A program made the position numbers and the translations under genes. Shown here piece by piece: positions 1 through 8,490 of a stretch of 48,879 nucleotides of DNA (position 1 is the first letter of the stretch; each line of letters begins with the position of its first letter). The notes beneath the pieces were generated by a model. It ran no database searches and was not told the DNA's origin. It saw only the letters and a program-made list of their open reading frames with translations. Source of the DNA: Candidatus Melainabacteria bacterium RIFCSPHIGHO2_02_FULL_34_12 (GTDB lineage Bacteria; Cyanobacteriota; Vampirovibrionia; 2-02-FULL-35-15); NCBI GenBank assembly GCA_001784555.1, contig MFRM01000021.1, positions 1 to 48,879 of the forward strand. Reading direction: 5' to 3'.

Positions 1-29
1 AAACTCTTCATAACCATAAACTCATATCT

Positions 30-136
30 GGACTTACGCAAAGTTCACTGGGTATAGTACCCATTCGCTCCTTTCCCGCCCTAAAGGACACACGTCGCTC
101 AGGGTACCATACCACAGTTCATTTTTGCGTAAGTCC
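30..136. mobile_element. Small terminal-inverted-repeat element (MITE-like)
   Basis: A perfect 13-base inverted repeat, GGACTTACGCAAA at 30-42 and its complement at 124-136, bounds about 107 bases with no coding capacity. Imperfect complementarity continues inward (about 47-63 against 105-120), so the whole element could fold into a long hairpin. From memory, ends reading GGACTTACGCA are common on small non-autonomous elements in cyanobacterial genomes. I cannot search for a parent transposase here. No convincing target-site duplication is visible, although TAT occurs close outside both ends. Confidence 0.6.
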
Positions 137-249
137 TGCATATTAAAAACATTTAATTTATTATTTTACGTTATTTCCAGATGTAGTAAAAGTCTACTAT
201 CAAAATTATTACTCGTTATACCTTTTATAAAACAGAAAGGCAAAAAAGT

Positions 250-597
250 ATGGAAAATGAATTACCAATACACGATCAAGGAAATACACTTCAGGCTGAC
301 TCTCTTGAGCTTTTAACCAGATTTTTAATTCAATGTAAAAGCGATACTGAATCACAATCAGACAGAAAAGAAGTTGTTAACTCATCTGCTGATCTTGTAA
401 CTGCCGTTTATTACTATCGAAGATACAGTGATGTCAATGAATTCATAAGCAAATATCTAAAAAACAATAACGATTACTTCCACATACAATGGATTAGAAC
501 TACATGGGACAGCTTAAGCAAAATGTCAGATGCCCAAATTAGTGAACTTGTTATAAATCAAATTACTATTATTGCTAATCCAGACGAAGAAGAATAA
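250..597 (+). CDS. Hypothetical acidic protein, 115 aa
   Basis: Not recognised. The product is soluble-looking, with no signal peptide or membrane segment, a mixed helical composition and an acidic tail ending in DEEE. The ATG at 250 has a purine-rich AGAAAGG about ten bases upstream, which favours it over an overlapping frame starting at 125. It lies 34 bases before the flippase and on the same strand, so the two may be co-transcribed. No function is proposed. Confidence 0.6.
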   Translation: MENELPIHDQGNTLQADSLELLTRFLIQCKSDTESQSDRKEVVNSSADLVTAVYYYRRYSDVNEFISKYLKNNNDYFHIQWIRTTWDSLSKMSDAQISELVINQITIIANPDEEE

Positions 598-631
598 CAT
601 AGTATGGATCAATTAATTGAACCCATACGTT

Positions 632-2104
632 ATGAAAAAAAAGGAATCTTTATCACGTAAGCTGACTTTTGGCGTATTTTACCTGCTATCCAGCTCAATT
701 GCTAATCTAGGCATAAGTGTTATTACTGTAGGTTTTATTGCCAGAGCTCTGGATGTAGAAAACTTTGGTTTATACTCTGCAATTTTGTCTTTTGTAGGAT
801 TGTTTCAGTTCTTAAGTGATTTTGGCTTAAATAAAACTCTTCTTAAATTCGGCTCTACAGATAGAGCAAAAGCCCAGGTTAGTTTTGGGAATGCTTTATT
901 TCTTAAAAGTATTTTATCTGTTCCTACATTAATTCTTATTGCATTGTTTGGGTATTTTGCTGGTTATAGAAATGAAGAGTTCATTATTCTTATACTTTTT
1001 GGAATAGGACTAATTCTTGACAGCTATGCAACTGTGTTCAGCAGCATAAGAAGAATCCTGGGAAGCTTTAAATTAATTTCTTTTTTTAGAATAGTAAAAG
1101 GAATAATTAATCTTATTATAATATTTGCTGCATTAAATATCCAGAATTCTGTTCTAAGCCTGGCATGGGCAGTAATGCTTTTAAGCTTGATTGTTTTTAT
1201 TCTTTCTCTAATAAACACAGTAATGCTCTTAAAACCCAAGTTAAACCTGGCTTTAATAAAAGAATACAGTAAAGACTCCGTATTATTCAGCTTCAATGAT
1301 TTTTTTCTGAATATTTACGGAAAAATAAGCACAGTGCTTCTGTCATTTTTTTATGAGTTTCAAATAGTCGGTATTTATAGTGCAGCGGTAAGATTTACAA
1401 AAATCGCAAATCTCCTGCCAGCTCAGGTAAAACTTGTTCTTTTACCGACCATGTATCGCCTGCTGGATACAGAAAGAAAAGACGATAAAAAAAGTGATGG
1501 CTCAAAAAGAGTTTTTATAATACTTTTAAAATATATGGCTTTGTTTGCAACACCAGTTGCAATTTCAATTTACTTTTTCTCAGACTCAATTATTCATCTT
1601 ATCTTCGGAGAAAAATACAATTTATCAATCCCACTTGTAAAACTTTTCAGCTTTTTCATTTATTTAAGATTTATTGAAACGCCATTTACCCTTTTTTATA
1701 TCGGTCTTCACAAGCATAAAAAAATGGTCTGGTTTCAGGGAGCAACAAGTCTTTTAAATTTAATCCTGAACCTGATTTTAATCCCAAAGTTTTCTGTTTA
1801 TGGTGCATGTTTTGCAACTCTGATTAGTGAAACACTTATGGCACTTCTTTTAATTTTTTCAGGCATAAAGTATCTGATCTGGCATTTAAATGACGTATTG
1901 AAGATGGTTCTTAAGCCGGCCTTTGCAGGTTTTGTCGGACTTATACTTGTTACTACTATCTTTTCAAAATCAAATATTTTTATCCAGGAGGGCATTTTAC
2001 TTTTATGTTATTCCTTATTACTGTTTGTTATAAAAGTATTTGACAAAAGCGACAAAGAGCTTTTTGTTAAGATATTTATTAAAAAAGAAGTAATGTTATC
2101 ATAG
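632..2104 (+). CDS. Oligosaccharide flippase / polysaccharide biosynthesis membrane protein (MOP superfamily)
   Basis: Polytopic membrane protein of about 490 residues with roughly 12-14 hydrophobic segments. The N-terminus carries the layout usual in Wzx-type flippases, including an early GLYSAILSFVGLFQFLSDFG stretch. Such proteins translocate lipid-linked glycans across the inner membrane. The frame is open from a TTG at 617, but the ATG at 632 directly precedes the lysine-rich MKKKESLSRK and is the better start. It ends six bases before lipA. No glycan cluster surrounds it, so its substrate cannot be inferred; the GT2 gene at 45.5 kb is far away. Confidence 0.82.
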   Translation: MKKKESLSRKLTFGVFYLLSSSIANLGISVITVGFIARALDVENFGLYSAILSFVGLFQFLSDFGLNKTLLKFGSTDRAKAQVSFGNALFLKSILSVPTLILIALFGYFAGYRNEEFIILILFGIGLILDSYATVFSSIRRILGSFKLISFFRIVKGIINLIIIFAALNIQNSVLSLAWAVMLLSLIVFILSLINTVMLLKPKLNLALIKEYSKDSVLFSFNDFFLNIYGKISTVLLSFFYEFQIVGIYSAAVRFTKIANLLPAQVKLVLLPTMYRLLDTERKDDKKSDGSKRVFIILLKYMALFATPVAISIYFFSDSIIHLIFGEKYNLSIPLVKLFSFFIYLRFIETPFTLFYIGLHKHKKMVWFQGATSLLNLILNLILIPKFSVYGACFATLISETLMALLLIFSGIKYLIWHLNDVLKMVLKPAFAGFVGLILVTTIFSKSNIFIQEGILLLCYSLLLFVIKVFDKSDKELFVKIFIKKEVMLS

Positions 2105-2110
2105 TTTCTT

Positions 2111-2995
2111 ATGTCAAGCATAACCAAAGAAAGAAAAAGACTCCCAGACTGGCTGAAAAAAGATGTTTTGTTAAATACTGAATCAAGAAAAGTTCATGCA
2201 TTAATTCAGGAATTTAATTTAAACACTGTATGTAAAAGTGCCCGCTGTCCAAACAGAAATGAATGTTTTTCAAGCGGGACTGCTACTTTTATGATTCTGG
2301 GAAATACCTGCACAAGAGGGTGTACATTTTGCAGCGTACCAAAAGGAAGACCAGAACTTACAGCCGAAAGCTGGGAGCTGAGAGAAGAACCAAAAAACGT
2401 TGCACGTGCAGCAAAAATAATGGGATTGAACCACGTAGTTATTACCTCAGTAAACAGAGATGATTTAAATGATCAAGGCTCAAATCATTTTTCAAGAACA
2501 ATTTCAGAACTAAGAACAGAAATTCCAAATGTAACAATTGAAGTATTAACACCTGATTTCAGGGGAGATAAAAAATGCATTGAAACTGTCGTAAATGCAA
2601 AACCAGATATTTATAATCACAATCTTGAAACAGTGCCGCGACTTTACAGAGAAGTAAGACCAGGAGCCATTTACACAAGATCACTTGAACTTATTAAATA
2701 TGTAAAAAATTTAAATCCTAAAATAATTACAAAATCCGGAATTATGCTTGGGCTTGGAGAAAGAAAAGAAGAAATAATTCAGGTTTTAAATAATTTATTT
2801 TTATATGATTGTGATTATGTAACTCTTGGGCAATACATGCAGCCCACGCGATCTAGTTACCCTGTACATAGATATCTTCTTCCGGAAGAATTTGAAGAAT
2901 TAAAAGAGATTGGTCTTAGAATTGGATTTAAAAAGGTTTTCAGCGGAGCACTCGTGAGAAGCTCGTATCATGCGAAAGAACTCCATGAAGAATAA
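2111..2995 (+). CDS. lipA: Lipoyl synthase
   Basis: Radical SAM enzyme that inserts two sulfurs into protein-bound octanoyl chains to make lipoate. Both iron-sulfur cluster motifs are visible: the LipA-specific CKSARCPNRNEC (CxxxxCxxxxxC) near residues 41-52 and the radical-SAM CTRGCTFC (CxxxCxxC) near residues 67-74. The C-terminal end contains the conserved R-S-S-Y of LipA (LVRSSYHA). The length of 294 aa is typical. It follows the flippase by six bases and overlaps the next gene, suggesting one transcript. No lipB or lipoylated dehydrogenase gene is nearby. Confidence 0.95.
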   Translation: MSSITKERKRLPDWLKKDVLLNTESRKVHALIQEFNLNTVCKSARCPNRNECFSSGTATFMILGNTCTRGCTFCSVPKGRPELTAESWELREEPKNVARAAKIMGLNHVVITSVNRDDLNDQGSNHFSRTISELRTEIPNVTIEVLTPDFRGDKKCIETVVNAKPDIYNHNLETVPRLYREVRPGAIYTRSLELIKYVKNLNPKIITKSGIMLGLGERKEEIIQVLNNLFLYDCDYVTLGQYMQPTRSSYPVHRYLLPEEFEELKEIGLRIGFKKVFSGALVRSSYHAKELHEE

Positions 2996-4154
2996 TATAA
3001 AATTAAAAAATATAATTTTAATTACATTCATAATATTCATGTCAGTATTTTCTCAGGGCATTACTATTACTCAAAAAGCATATGATAATTCAAACAATGA
3101 AGATGAAGATATTGCTGTAAACAAGGAACCAGAGACCAAAGAAACTAACTGCGTTGCAAAGGTAATAAGGGTAATTTCTGATTTTGAAGAAGAATTGCCA
3201 GGAGGAAATAAACAACGCTCTCAGCAGCTCTTACTTAAAATTCTTACCGGTCATAATAAAAACAAGGAAAGAGTGACTTTAAATGTTATTCCGGATAATC
3301 CAGCATTTTCAATTATCGGACAAGTAAACAAAAAATACATTGTTTCAGAAATTGAAACTTTGGAAAACGGAAATGAAGAATATTTTATTCTGGATTATTA
3401 CAGAGAACCTTATATCTGGATTCTATCAGTTTCATTTCTAATTCTTCTCTTAATCGTGGGAGGATTTAAAGGTGCTAGAACTATAGTTTCACTTTTAGTT
3501 ACTGTTGGTCTGGTTGCTTTTCTTTTAATACCATCTATTGTAAAGGGAATAAATCCTTTGCTTAGTGCAATTCTGGTATCTTTTCTAGCCACAGGAATAA
3601 CCATGCTGCTTGTTGCCGGTGCAAATTTTAAGTCACTTGCAGCTACATTAGGAACAGTAATTGGAGTAACTTTCAGCGGTGTTATTGCTACTCTTGTTAT
3701 TAAATTTGCTTCTCTTTCAGGACTTGCCAGCTCAGAAGCCATGATACTTTGGGGAAATCAGGTTTATCAGATAAATTTTAAAGGACTTCTTGCTGCAGGA
3801 ATGATAGTTTCATGTCTTGGCGCAATAATGGATGTAGCGATTTCAATTGCCAGCTCCATGCAGGAAATAAAAGCTGCAAATTTAAACTATTCATTTAAAG
3901 ATCTTTTTCATTCAGGAATGAATGTAGGAAAAGATATTATGGGCACCATGACTAACACCCTGGTTCTGGCATATACAGGAATGGCATTGCCTCTGCTGCT
4001 TCTTATAAGCCATGAAAAGAATCCTGCAAAATATTTAAATCTTGAGCTTGTAGTTTCAGAAATTACTGCAGCTCTTGCTGGAAGCATTGGATTAATTATT
4101 GCAGTGCCAGCTACTGCTCTTATAATGGCCTGGTTGATTAATAAAAGAAAATAA
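2970..4154 (+). CDS. YibE/F family membrane protein
   Basis: An N-terminal signal or anchor segment is followed by a periplasmic stretch of about 100 residues and then seven or so transmembrane segments (from about residue 150). The series of glycine-rich helices, with GGFKGARTIVSLLVTVGLV and later GAIMDVAISIASSMQEI, fits the YibE/F family, whose function is not established. The ATG at 2970 overlaps lipA by 26 bases. A second ATG at 2985 (MKNNIKLKN) gives a tidier signal peptide and an 11-base overlap, and is equally possible. The stop codon shares a base with the next start. Confidence 0.8.
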   Translation: MRKNSMKNNIKLKNIILITFIIFMSVFSQGITITQKAYDNSNNEDEDIAVNKEPETKETNCVAKVIRVISDFEEELPGGNKQRSQQLLLKILTGHNKNKERVTLNVIPDNPAFSIIGQVNKKYIVSEIETLENGNEEYFILDYYREPYIWILSVSFLILLLIVGGFKGARTIVSLLVTVGLVAFLLIPSIVKGINPLLSAILVSFLATGITMLLVAGANFKSLAATLGTVIGVTFSGVIATLVIKFASLSGLASSEAMILWGNQVYQINFKGLLAAGMIVSCLGAIMDVAISIASSMQEIKAANLNYSFKDLFHSGMNVGKDIMGTMTNTLVLAYTGMALPLLLLISHEKNPAKYLNLELVVSEITAALAGSIGLIIAVPATALIMAWLINKRK

Positions 4155-4819
4155 TGGACATCCTGGATTATAAAGAACCAATAACAAAAATCTTTTTTGT
4201 CCGCCACGGCGAAACAGAAGCAAATAAAAAACATCTGGTCTTCGGACAATGGGATATTGATTTGAATAAAACTGGAGTAAAACAGGCTAAAGATATAGCT
4301 ATTAAGCTGCATGTGCAAGACAGCGAACCGGCGAACCGGCGAACCGGCGGATCGGCGAGTCGAGAAATAGATTACATAATCACAAGTCCTCTAAAAAGAG
4401 CTAAACAAACCGCACAAATCATCGCAAAAAAACTTGGCGTCAAAAAAATAATAACAGATAAAAACCTCATTGAAAAATCTGAAGGCTTATGGCAAAAAAA
4501 AGATTACTGGCAAATCAGAAATGAAGACCCGGTTAATTATAAAAAATGGATTAAAGATCCTCTAAGGGTAAGACCTCCAGGTGGTGAATCTGCTCTTGAT
4601 TTAAATAAAAGAGTAAAAAAGTTTCAAAAAAGCATTCTTAAAAAATACAGAAGTAAAAATATAATTGTCGTTTCTCACTCAGGACCTATAAGACTTTTCT
4701 TATTAAATCTTCTGGGTGCAAGCATAGATAAGTTCTGGCATCTGAAGATAAAGTGTGGTTCAATTACAGAAGTTCATATAAGTAAAAAGCACTCTACAAT
4801 AAAATCTATGAACATTTAG
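4154..4819 (+). CDS. Histidine phosphatase family protein (phosphoglycerate mutase-like)
   Basis: The phosphate-accepting RHGE motif is at residues 17-20, followed by SPLKRAKQT and, near the C-terminus, VVSHSGPIR with the second catalytic histidine. Substrates in this superfamily vary (phosphoglycerate, alpha-ribazole phosphate, others) and cannot be chosen from sequence alone. The start codon overlaps the YibE/F stop by one base (TAATG). Between the first helix and SPLKR the protein carries about a dozen extra residues, EPANRRTGGSAS, encoded by a GC-rich tandem octamer array. This replaces an ordinary surface loop and keeps the frame. The 3' end overlaps a convergent gene by 14 bases. Confidence 0.88.
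   Translation: MDILDYKEPITKIFFVRHGETEANKKHLVFGQWDIDLNKTGVKQAKDIAIKLHVQDSEPANRRTGGSASREIDYIITSPLKRAKQTAQIIAKKLGVKKIITDKNLIEKSEGLWQKKDYWQIRNEDPVNYKKWIKDPLRVRPPGGESALDLNKRVKKFQKSILKKYRSKNIIVVSHSGPIRLFLLNLLGASIDKFWHLKIKCGSITEVHISKKHSTIKSMNI
4324..4363 (+). repeat. Tandem octamer array CGAACCGG x5 inside the phosphatase gene
   Basis: Five consecutive 8-base units: CGAACCGG three times (4324, 4332, 4340), then CGGATCGG (4348) and CGAGTCGA (4356). The array is strikingly GC-rich against the surrounding AT-rich gene and adds about 12 residues in frame. The same family recurs in hemC, purC-purS, nuoB, purQ, sat and queA. Confidence 0.92.
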
Positions 4820-5063
4820 CAGAGTAATATGCATGAGCTTCAAGTGCTCCTATAATTGACTGAGGTGATACACCGATTTCAGCTGCAACTCTTACTATGT
4901 CATCAGGGAATTGATCACAAACATCATTATCCGGCTGCATGTGTTCAATTTCAACCTCTTCAAGAAAACCTACTGGATCAGAAAAGCCATGTGACTTTGC
5001 AAAATCGATTGTAACCTGAGGAATAAATACAAATGAAGAAACATTTGGAGAGGTTAATGACAT
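4806..5063 (-). CDS. Small hypothetical protein, 85 aa
   Basis: Not recognised. It is an acidic, soluble-looking protein with conserved-looking segments (VGFLEEVEIEHMQPDND and VAAEIGVSPQSIIGALEAHAYYS), whose C-terminal half could be a small helical bundle. Convergent with the phosphatase gene, overlapping its end by 14 bases. A TATAAT box read on the reverse strand (5083 to 5078) lies only 15 bases before the ATG and there is no obvious Shine-Dalgarno, so the transcript may have a very short leader. Confidence 0.6.
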   Translation of the reverse strand: MSLTSPNVSSFVFIPQVTIDFAKSHGFSDPVGFLEEVEIEHMQPDNDVCDQFPDDIVRVAAEIGVSPQSIIGALEAHAYYSAKCS

Positions 5064-5077
5064 GGTTATTAGGGATA

Positions 5078-5083
5078 ATTATA
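5078..5083 (-). promoter_or_regulatory. Candidate -10 box (TATAAT) with a very short leader
   Basis: TATAAT on the reverse strand, 15 bases upstream of the ATG at 5063. Transcription would begin only about eight bases before the start codon. No good -35 box was identified. Confidence 0.4.
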
Positions 5084-5110
5084 CTAAATAGCTAGGCATT
5101 AACCTCTTAA

Positions 5111-6256
5111 CTAACGTAAATAATGCAACGGATTCTGCGGCCTTCCGTTTTTTCTGACCTCAAAATGCAGGTGCGGTCCTGTAGAATATCCTGTCTGTCC
5201 TTCATAACCTATGGTTTCACCTTTTACTATAGTCTTTCCTCTGCCTGCTGATGCCCTGCTTAAATGAGCATAAAGAGTAGAATAATTCATTCCATGATCT
5301 ACTATTACTACTTTTCCGTATCCACCATACCAGCCGTTAAAAATTACTCTTCCGCTGTCCGATGCCATAATCGGCGTGCCAAAAGGTGCTGCTAGATCTA
5401 CACCACTGTGAAAACTTACTACTTTAAATATAGGATGTCGTCTGGGTCCAAACGGTGAAGTTAAACGACCTCTGACCGGATATGAAAAAATTCCACTGCC
5501 GTTTACCGTACCTGCAAATCCTTCATAGCCTACGAGGCGGTTTATTTCTGAAATTAATTGCTGTGAATCTCTTTCAAGCTGCCTTTCAGCCTGTTCATAA
5601 GATGCTCTTTCAGTTCTGATTTTAGAAACTAATACTGACTGTTGCTGGTGTTCTTTAGCAATTTTTCTCTTCTGGAATTCTATGTCACTTACAATATTCG
5701 CATATTTTAATTTCTGCCTAGCAAGAATATCTTTATAACTTTCAATGGTTTTAGACTGTTCTTCAAGTCTGTGCAATAAATCTCTATCCTGCTTTACTAC
5801 AAGTTTCTGATAATAAAGAGCATCTAAAAAATCAGTAAGATTTGGAGTTCTTAAAAGTACCTCCAGTACCCTTAGCCTCTGCCCCTGATAGATTTGTCTG
5901 ATTCTTTCAGCAGAATCTTCTCTTAAGTTTGCATAGTCACTTTTCAGATATGTAAGTTTTTCCTGAGTCAGTTCAAGATCATTTTGAGTGGAACTAAGTT
6001 TAAATTTATTTCTTCTTAATTGTTCCTGTGTGGTATAAAGTTTTTTTTGAATTACAGTTAATCTGGAAACAGCAACTTTTTCTTTTTGCCTGGTTTCTTC
6101 AATTTTTCTTTTTAGATACAGACTTTTTTCTTCAAATTCTTTTAAAGTATGTGATTTTGTTTTTTTACTTTTAGCAGACTCACATGGAAGCATAGATGAA
6201 AAAGAAAATAAAACTAAGAAAACAAAAAATAAATTAATGTATTTATTTACTTTCAT
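5111..6256 (-). CDS. Murein hydrolase activator / M23 (LytM) peptidase with coiled coil, EnvC-like
   Basis: A signal peptide occupies residues 1-27. A long charged coiled coil follows (about 30-240) and then a C-terminal M23 domain. The M23 metal-binding pattern is present: HSGVD (HxxxD) and, near the end, HLHFEV (HxH). Family members either cut peptidoglycan cross-links or, when degenerate like EnvC, activate amidases during cell separation. Here the zinc ligands appear intact, so a catalytic role is possible. It would act in the periplasm. The gene follows uvrB and a small membrane peptide on the same strand. Confidence 0.88.
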   Translation of the reverse strand: MKVNKYINLFFVFLVLFSFSSMLPCESAKSKKTKSHTLKEFEEKSLYLKRKIEETRQKEKVAVSRLTVIQKKLYTTQEQLRRNKFKLSSTQNDLELTQEKLTYLKSDYANLREDSAERIRQIYQGQRLRVLEVLLRTPNLTDFLDALYYQKLVVKQDRDLLHRLEEQSKTIESYKDILARQKLKYANIVSDIEFQKRKIAKEHQQQSVLVSKIRTERASYEQAERQLERDSQQLISEINRLVGYEGFAGTVNGSGIFSYPVRGRLTSPFGPRRHPIFKVVSFHSGVDLAAPFGTPIMASDSGRVIFNGWYGGYGKVVIVDHGMNYSTLYAHLSRASAGRGKTIVKGETIGYEGQTGYSTGPHLHFEVRKNGRPQNPLHYLR

Positions 6257-6270
6257 AATCCTTTAAATTA

Positions 6271-6381
6271 TTAATTACCTGTAAAAAAAACTGACAGTAT
6301 TGGCACTACTGAAACCATTAAAAAAGAAATTAGCATTATTAGTACAAATATACGAGCATTTTTTCTAAAAAAGTCCATCAT
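6271..6381 (-). CDS. Small single-pass membrane peptide, 36 aa, coupled to uvrB
   Basis: The reverse-strand frame begins ATG-ATG at 6381 and overlaps the uvrB stop (ATGATGG contains TGA), the arrangement expected for translational coupling. The product starts MMDFFRKNARIF and continues as one hydrophobic helix of about 22 residues, ending FFTGN. Positive charges precede the helix, as in a membrane anchor with a cytoplasmic N-terminus. Not recognised as a named family. It fills the only gap between uvrB and the M23 gene. Supported by position and composition only. Confidence 0.45.
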   Translation of the reverse strand: MMDFFRKNARIFVLIMLISFLMVSVVPILSVFFTGN

Positions 6382-8423
6382 GATTTTTTTATTTTAGCAC
6401 CCTTTATATTATTTTTAGCCATTTCTCTCAATGAGTATAGCTCATCCCGTAATTTTGCAGCACGCTCAAAATCTAAGAGCAATGCAGCATTTTTCATTTG
6501 TGTTTCTATTTTTTTAAGTACTTTTGGTAAATCTTTCATATCAAGATTTTCATGAGCCATTTCTTCAGCAACTATTTCATCCACATGTTTGTTCGCACGA
6601 AGTGAATCAAGAAGAGGGTTAGCATGTCCTTTAACTATGGTAGCAGGAATAATATTATGTTCTTTATTAAATTCTCTCTGCAGATTTCTTCTTCGATCAG
6701 TTTCATCCATTGCTTTTTTCATTGAGCCTGTAATTTTATCTGCATATAAGATTACTTTTCCCGCAACATTTCTTGCTGCACGTCCAATCATTTGAATGAG
6801 AGACCTCTCTGCTCTTAAAAAACCTTCTTTATCAGCATCCATGATGCAAAACAAACTTACCTCTGGAAGATCCAGCCCTTCACGTAAAAGATTTACTCCT
6901 ACCAAAACATCAAACTCACCTAATCTTAAATCCCTTAAAATTTCAATTCTATCCAGCGCAACAATTTCGCTGTGTAGCCACCGAACTTTTAAGTTTGAAC
7001 CGATAAGATATGCAGTTAAATCTTCAGCCATTCTTTTTGTAAGGGTAGAAATTAAAATTCTTTCTTTTTTTTCTATTCTTATTTTAATTTCACTTATTAA
7101 ATCCTCGATCTGACCACTGGTTGGTCTGACTTCAACTTCAGGATCCACAAGCCCTGTAGGACGGACAATCTGTTCAACTATCTGATCACTAATTTTAAGC
7201 TCATAATCTCCTGGAGTTGCACTGAGAAAAATAACCTGACCTACCCTGTCCCAGAACTCATCAGGCTTTAAAGGTCTGTTATCACGTGCACATGGAAGCC
7301 TGAAGCCATAGTCAATAAGGGTATTTTTCCGGGACTGATCCCCATGATACATTCCTCCAATCTGAGGAACAGTAACATGTGATTCATCTATAACACAAAT
7401 CCATCCATCTCGCCCATATTTTCTGTTAAAGTAATCCACCAACACTTTAGGCGGCTCACCTGCTTTTCTACCTTCAAGGATTCTGGAATAGTTTTCTACG
7501 CCGTTACAATAGCCAACTTCTCTGAGCATTTCTATGTCAAATTTTGTTCTCTGCAAAAGTCTTTGAGCTTCAACATTTTTCCCCTGTGATTTAAGTTCAT
7601 CCGTTCTTTCTTTAAGTTCTTTTTCTATCTGTAAACATGCGCTTTCCATACTGCCTTCATCAGCAACATAATGTTTTGCAGGATAAATTGTAATTTCATT
7701 AATCTCTAATTTTACTTCGCCAGTCACCGGATCAACTACTACAATATTTTCAATGGTGTCTCCAAAAAAACTTACTTTAATAACTTCTTCTTCATAAATT
7801 GGAAATATATCCAATATTTCCCCGCGAACCCGGAATTTGCCGCGCTTAAAATCAATATCATTTCTTCCATAGTAAATATTTACCAGATTTCTTATTAATT
7901 TTTCCCTGTCAATATCCTGACCTTTTTTAATTTTAATTGCTGATTCATAATAAAGTTCAGGTACTCCAAGCCCATATATGCAGCTTACAGAAGCTACAAC
8001 TAAAACATCATCTCTCTCAAATAGTGATCTTGTGGTGGAATGCCTGAGTCTGTCAATTTCATCATTTACACTTGCAACCTTTTCTATATATGTGTCTGTA
8101 TGGGGAATATATGATTCAGGCTGATAGTAATCGTAGTAACTAATAAAATATTCAACTGGATTTTCATTGAAAAATTCCCTAAACTCATTACAAAGTTGTG
8201 CAGCAAGTGTTTTGTTATGTGCAATAACAAGAGCAGGTTTTTGTACCTGAGCAATTACATTTGCAATGGTAAATGTTTTACCTGAGCCGGTTACACCAAG
8301 AAGTGTCTGATGTTTAAGGCCCTTTCTGATTCCATCCGAAAGCTGTTTAATAGCATTAGGCTGGTCACCTGCAGGATTAAAGGGAGATATTACCTTAAAT
8401 TGGTGTTGCAATGTTTTTGACAT
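6378..8423 (-). CDS. uvrB: Excinuclease ABC subunit B
   Basis: The DNA-damage-verifying helicase-like subunit of nucleotide excision repair. The Walker A motif GVTGSGKT is at residues 43-50; the beta-hairpin region (YYDYYQPESYIP) follows near residue 97; DEVH-type box and helicase motifs include SATPGDYE and QMIGRAARN. A C-terminal UVR domain that binds UvrC is present (about residues 630-665). The length of 681 aa is normal. uvrA and uvrC are not in the window. The start at 8423 is divergent from the aldolase-like gene, with a hairpin repeat between them. Confidence 0.97.
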   Translation of the reverse strand: MSKTLQHQFKVISPFNPAGDQPNAIKQLSDGIRKGLKHQTLLGVTGSGKTFTIANVIAQVQKPALVIAHNKTLAAQLCNEFREFFNENPVEYFISYYDYYQPESYIPHTDTYIEKVASVNDEIDRLRHSTTRSLFERDDVLVVASVSCIYGLGVPELYYESAIKIKKGQDIDREKLIRNLVNIYYGRNDIDFKRGKFRVRGEILDIFPIYEEEVIKVSFFGDTIENIVVVDPVTGEVKLEINEITIYPAKHYVADEGSMESACLQIEKELKERTDELKSQGKNVEAQRLLQRTKFDIEMLREVGYCNGVENYSRILEGRKAGEPPKVLVDYFNRKYGRDGWICVIDESHVTVPQIGGMYHGDQSRKNTLIDYGFRLPCARDNRPLKPDEFWDRVGQVIFLSATPGDYELKISDQIVEQIVRPTGLVDPEVEVRPTSGQIEDLISEIKIRIEKKERILISTLTKRMAEDLTAYLIGSNLKVRWLHSEIVALDRIEILRDLRLGEFDVLVGVNLLREGLDLPEVSLFCIMDADKEGFLRAERSLIQMIGRAARNVAGKVILYADKITGSMKKAMDETDRRRNLQREFNKEHNIIPATIVKGHANPLLDSLRANKHVDEIVAEEMAHENLDMKDLPKVLKKIETQMKNAALLLDFERAAKLRDELYSLREMAKNNIKGAKIKKS

Positions 8424-8436
8424 AGGTTTTCGTAGC

Positions 8437-8465
8437 GTAGAGACATGCTCTTGGCTTGTCTCTAC
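8437..8465. repeat. Palindromic element between divergent genes
   Basis: GTAGAGACATGC at 8437-8448 and GCTTGTCTCTAC at 8454-8465 form a 12-base inverted repeat with one mismatch. It lies between the divergent uvrB and aldolase-like starts. Its GTAG...CTAC ends resemble those of the palindrome at 39775-39802 inside trpC. Confidence 0.7.
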
Positions 8466-8490
8466 ATTTCTACATTGTAATATATTACAT

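Noticed and set aside
604-660. 18-codon frame (MDQLIEPIRYEKKG) overlapping the flippase start
   Set aside because: Too short and without any conservation signal; the flippase start at 632 explains the region.
8437-8465. Hairpin as a rho-independent terminator for uvrB
   Set aside because: It lies upstream of uvrB between divergent starts, not after its stop, and has no T-run; it is better described as a palindromic repeat.
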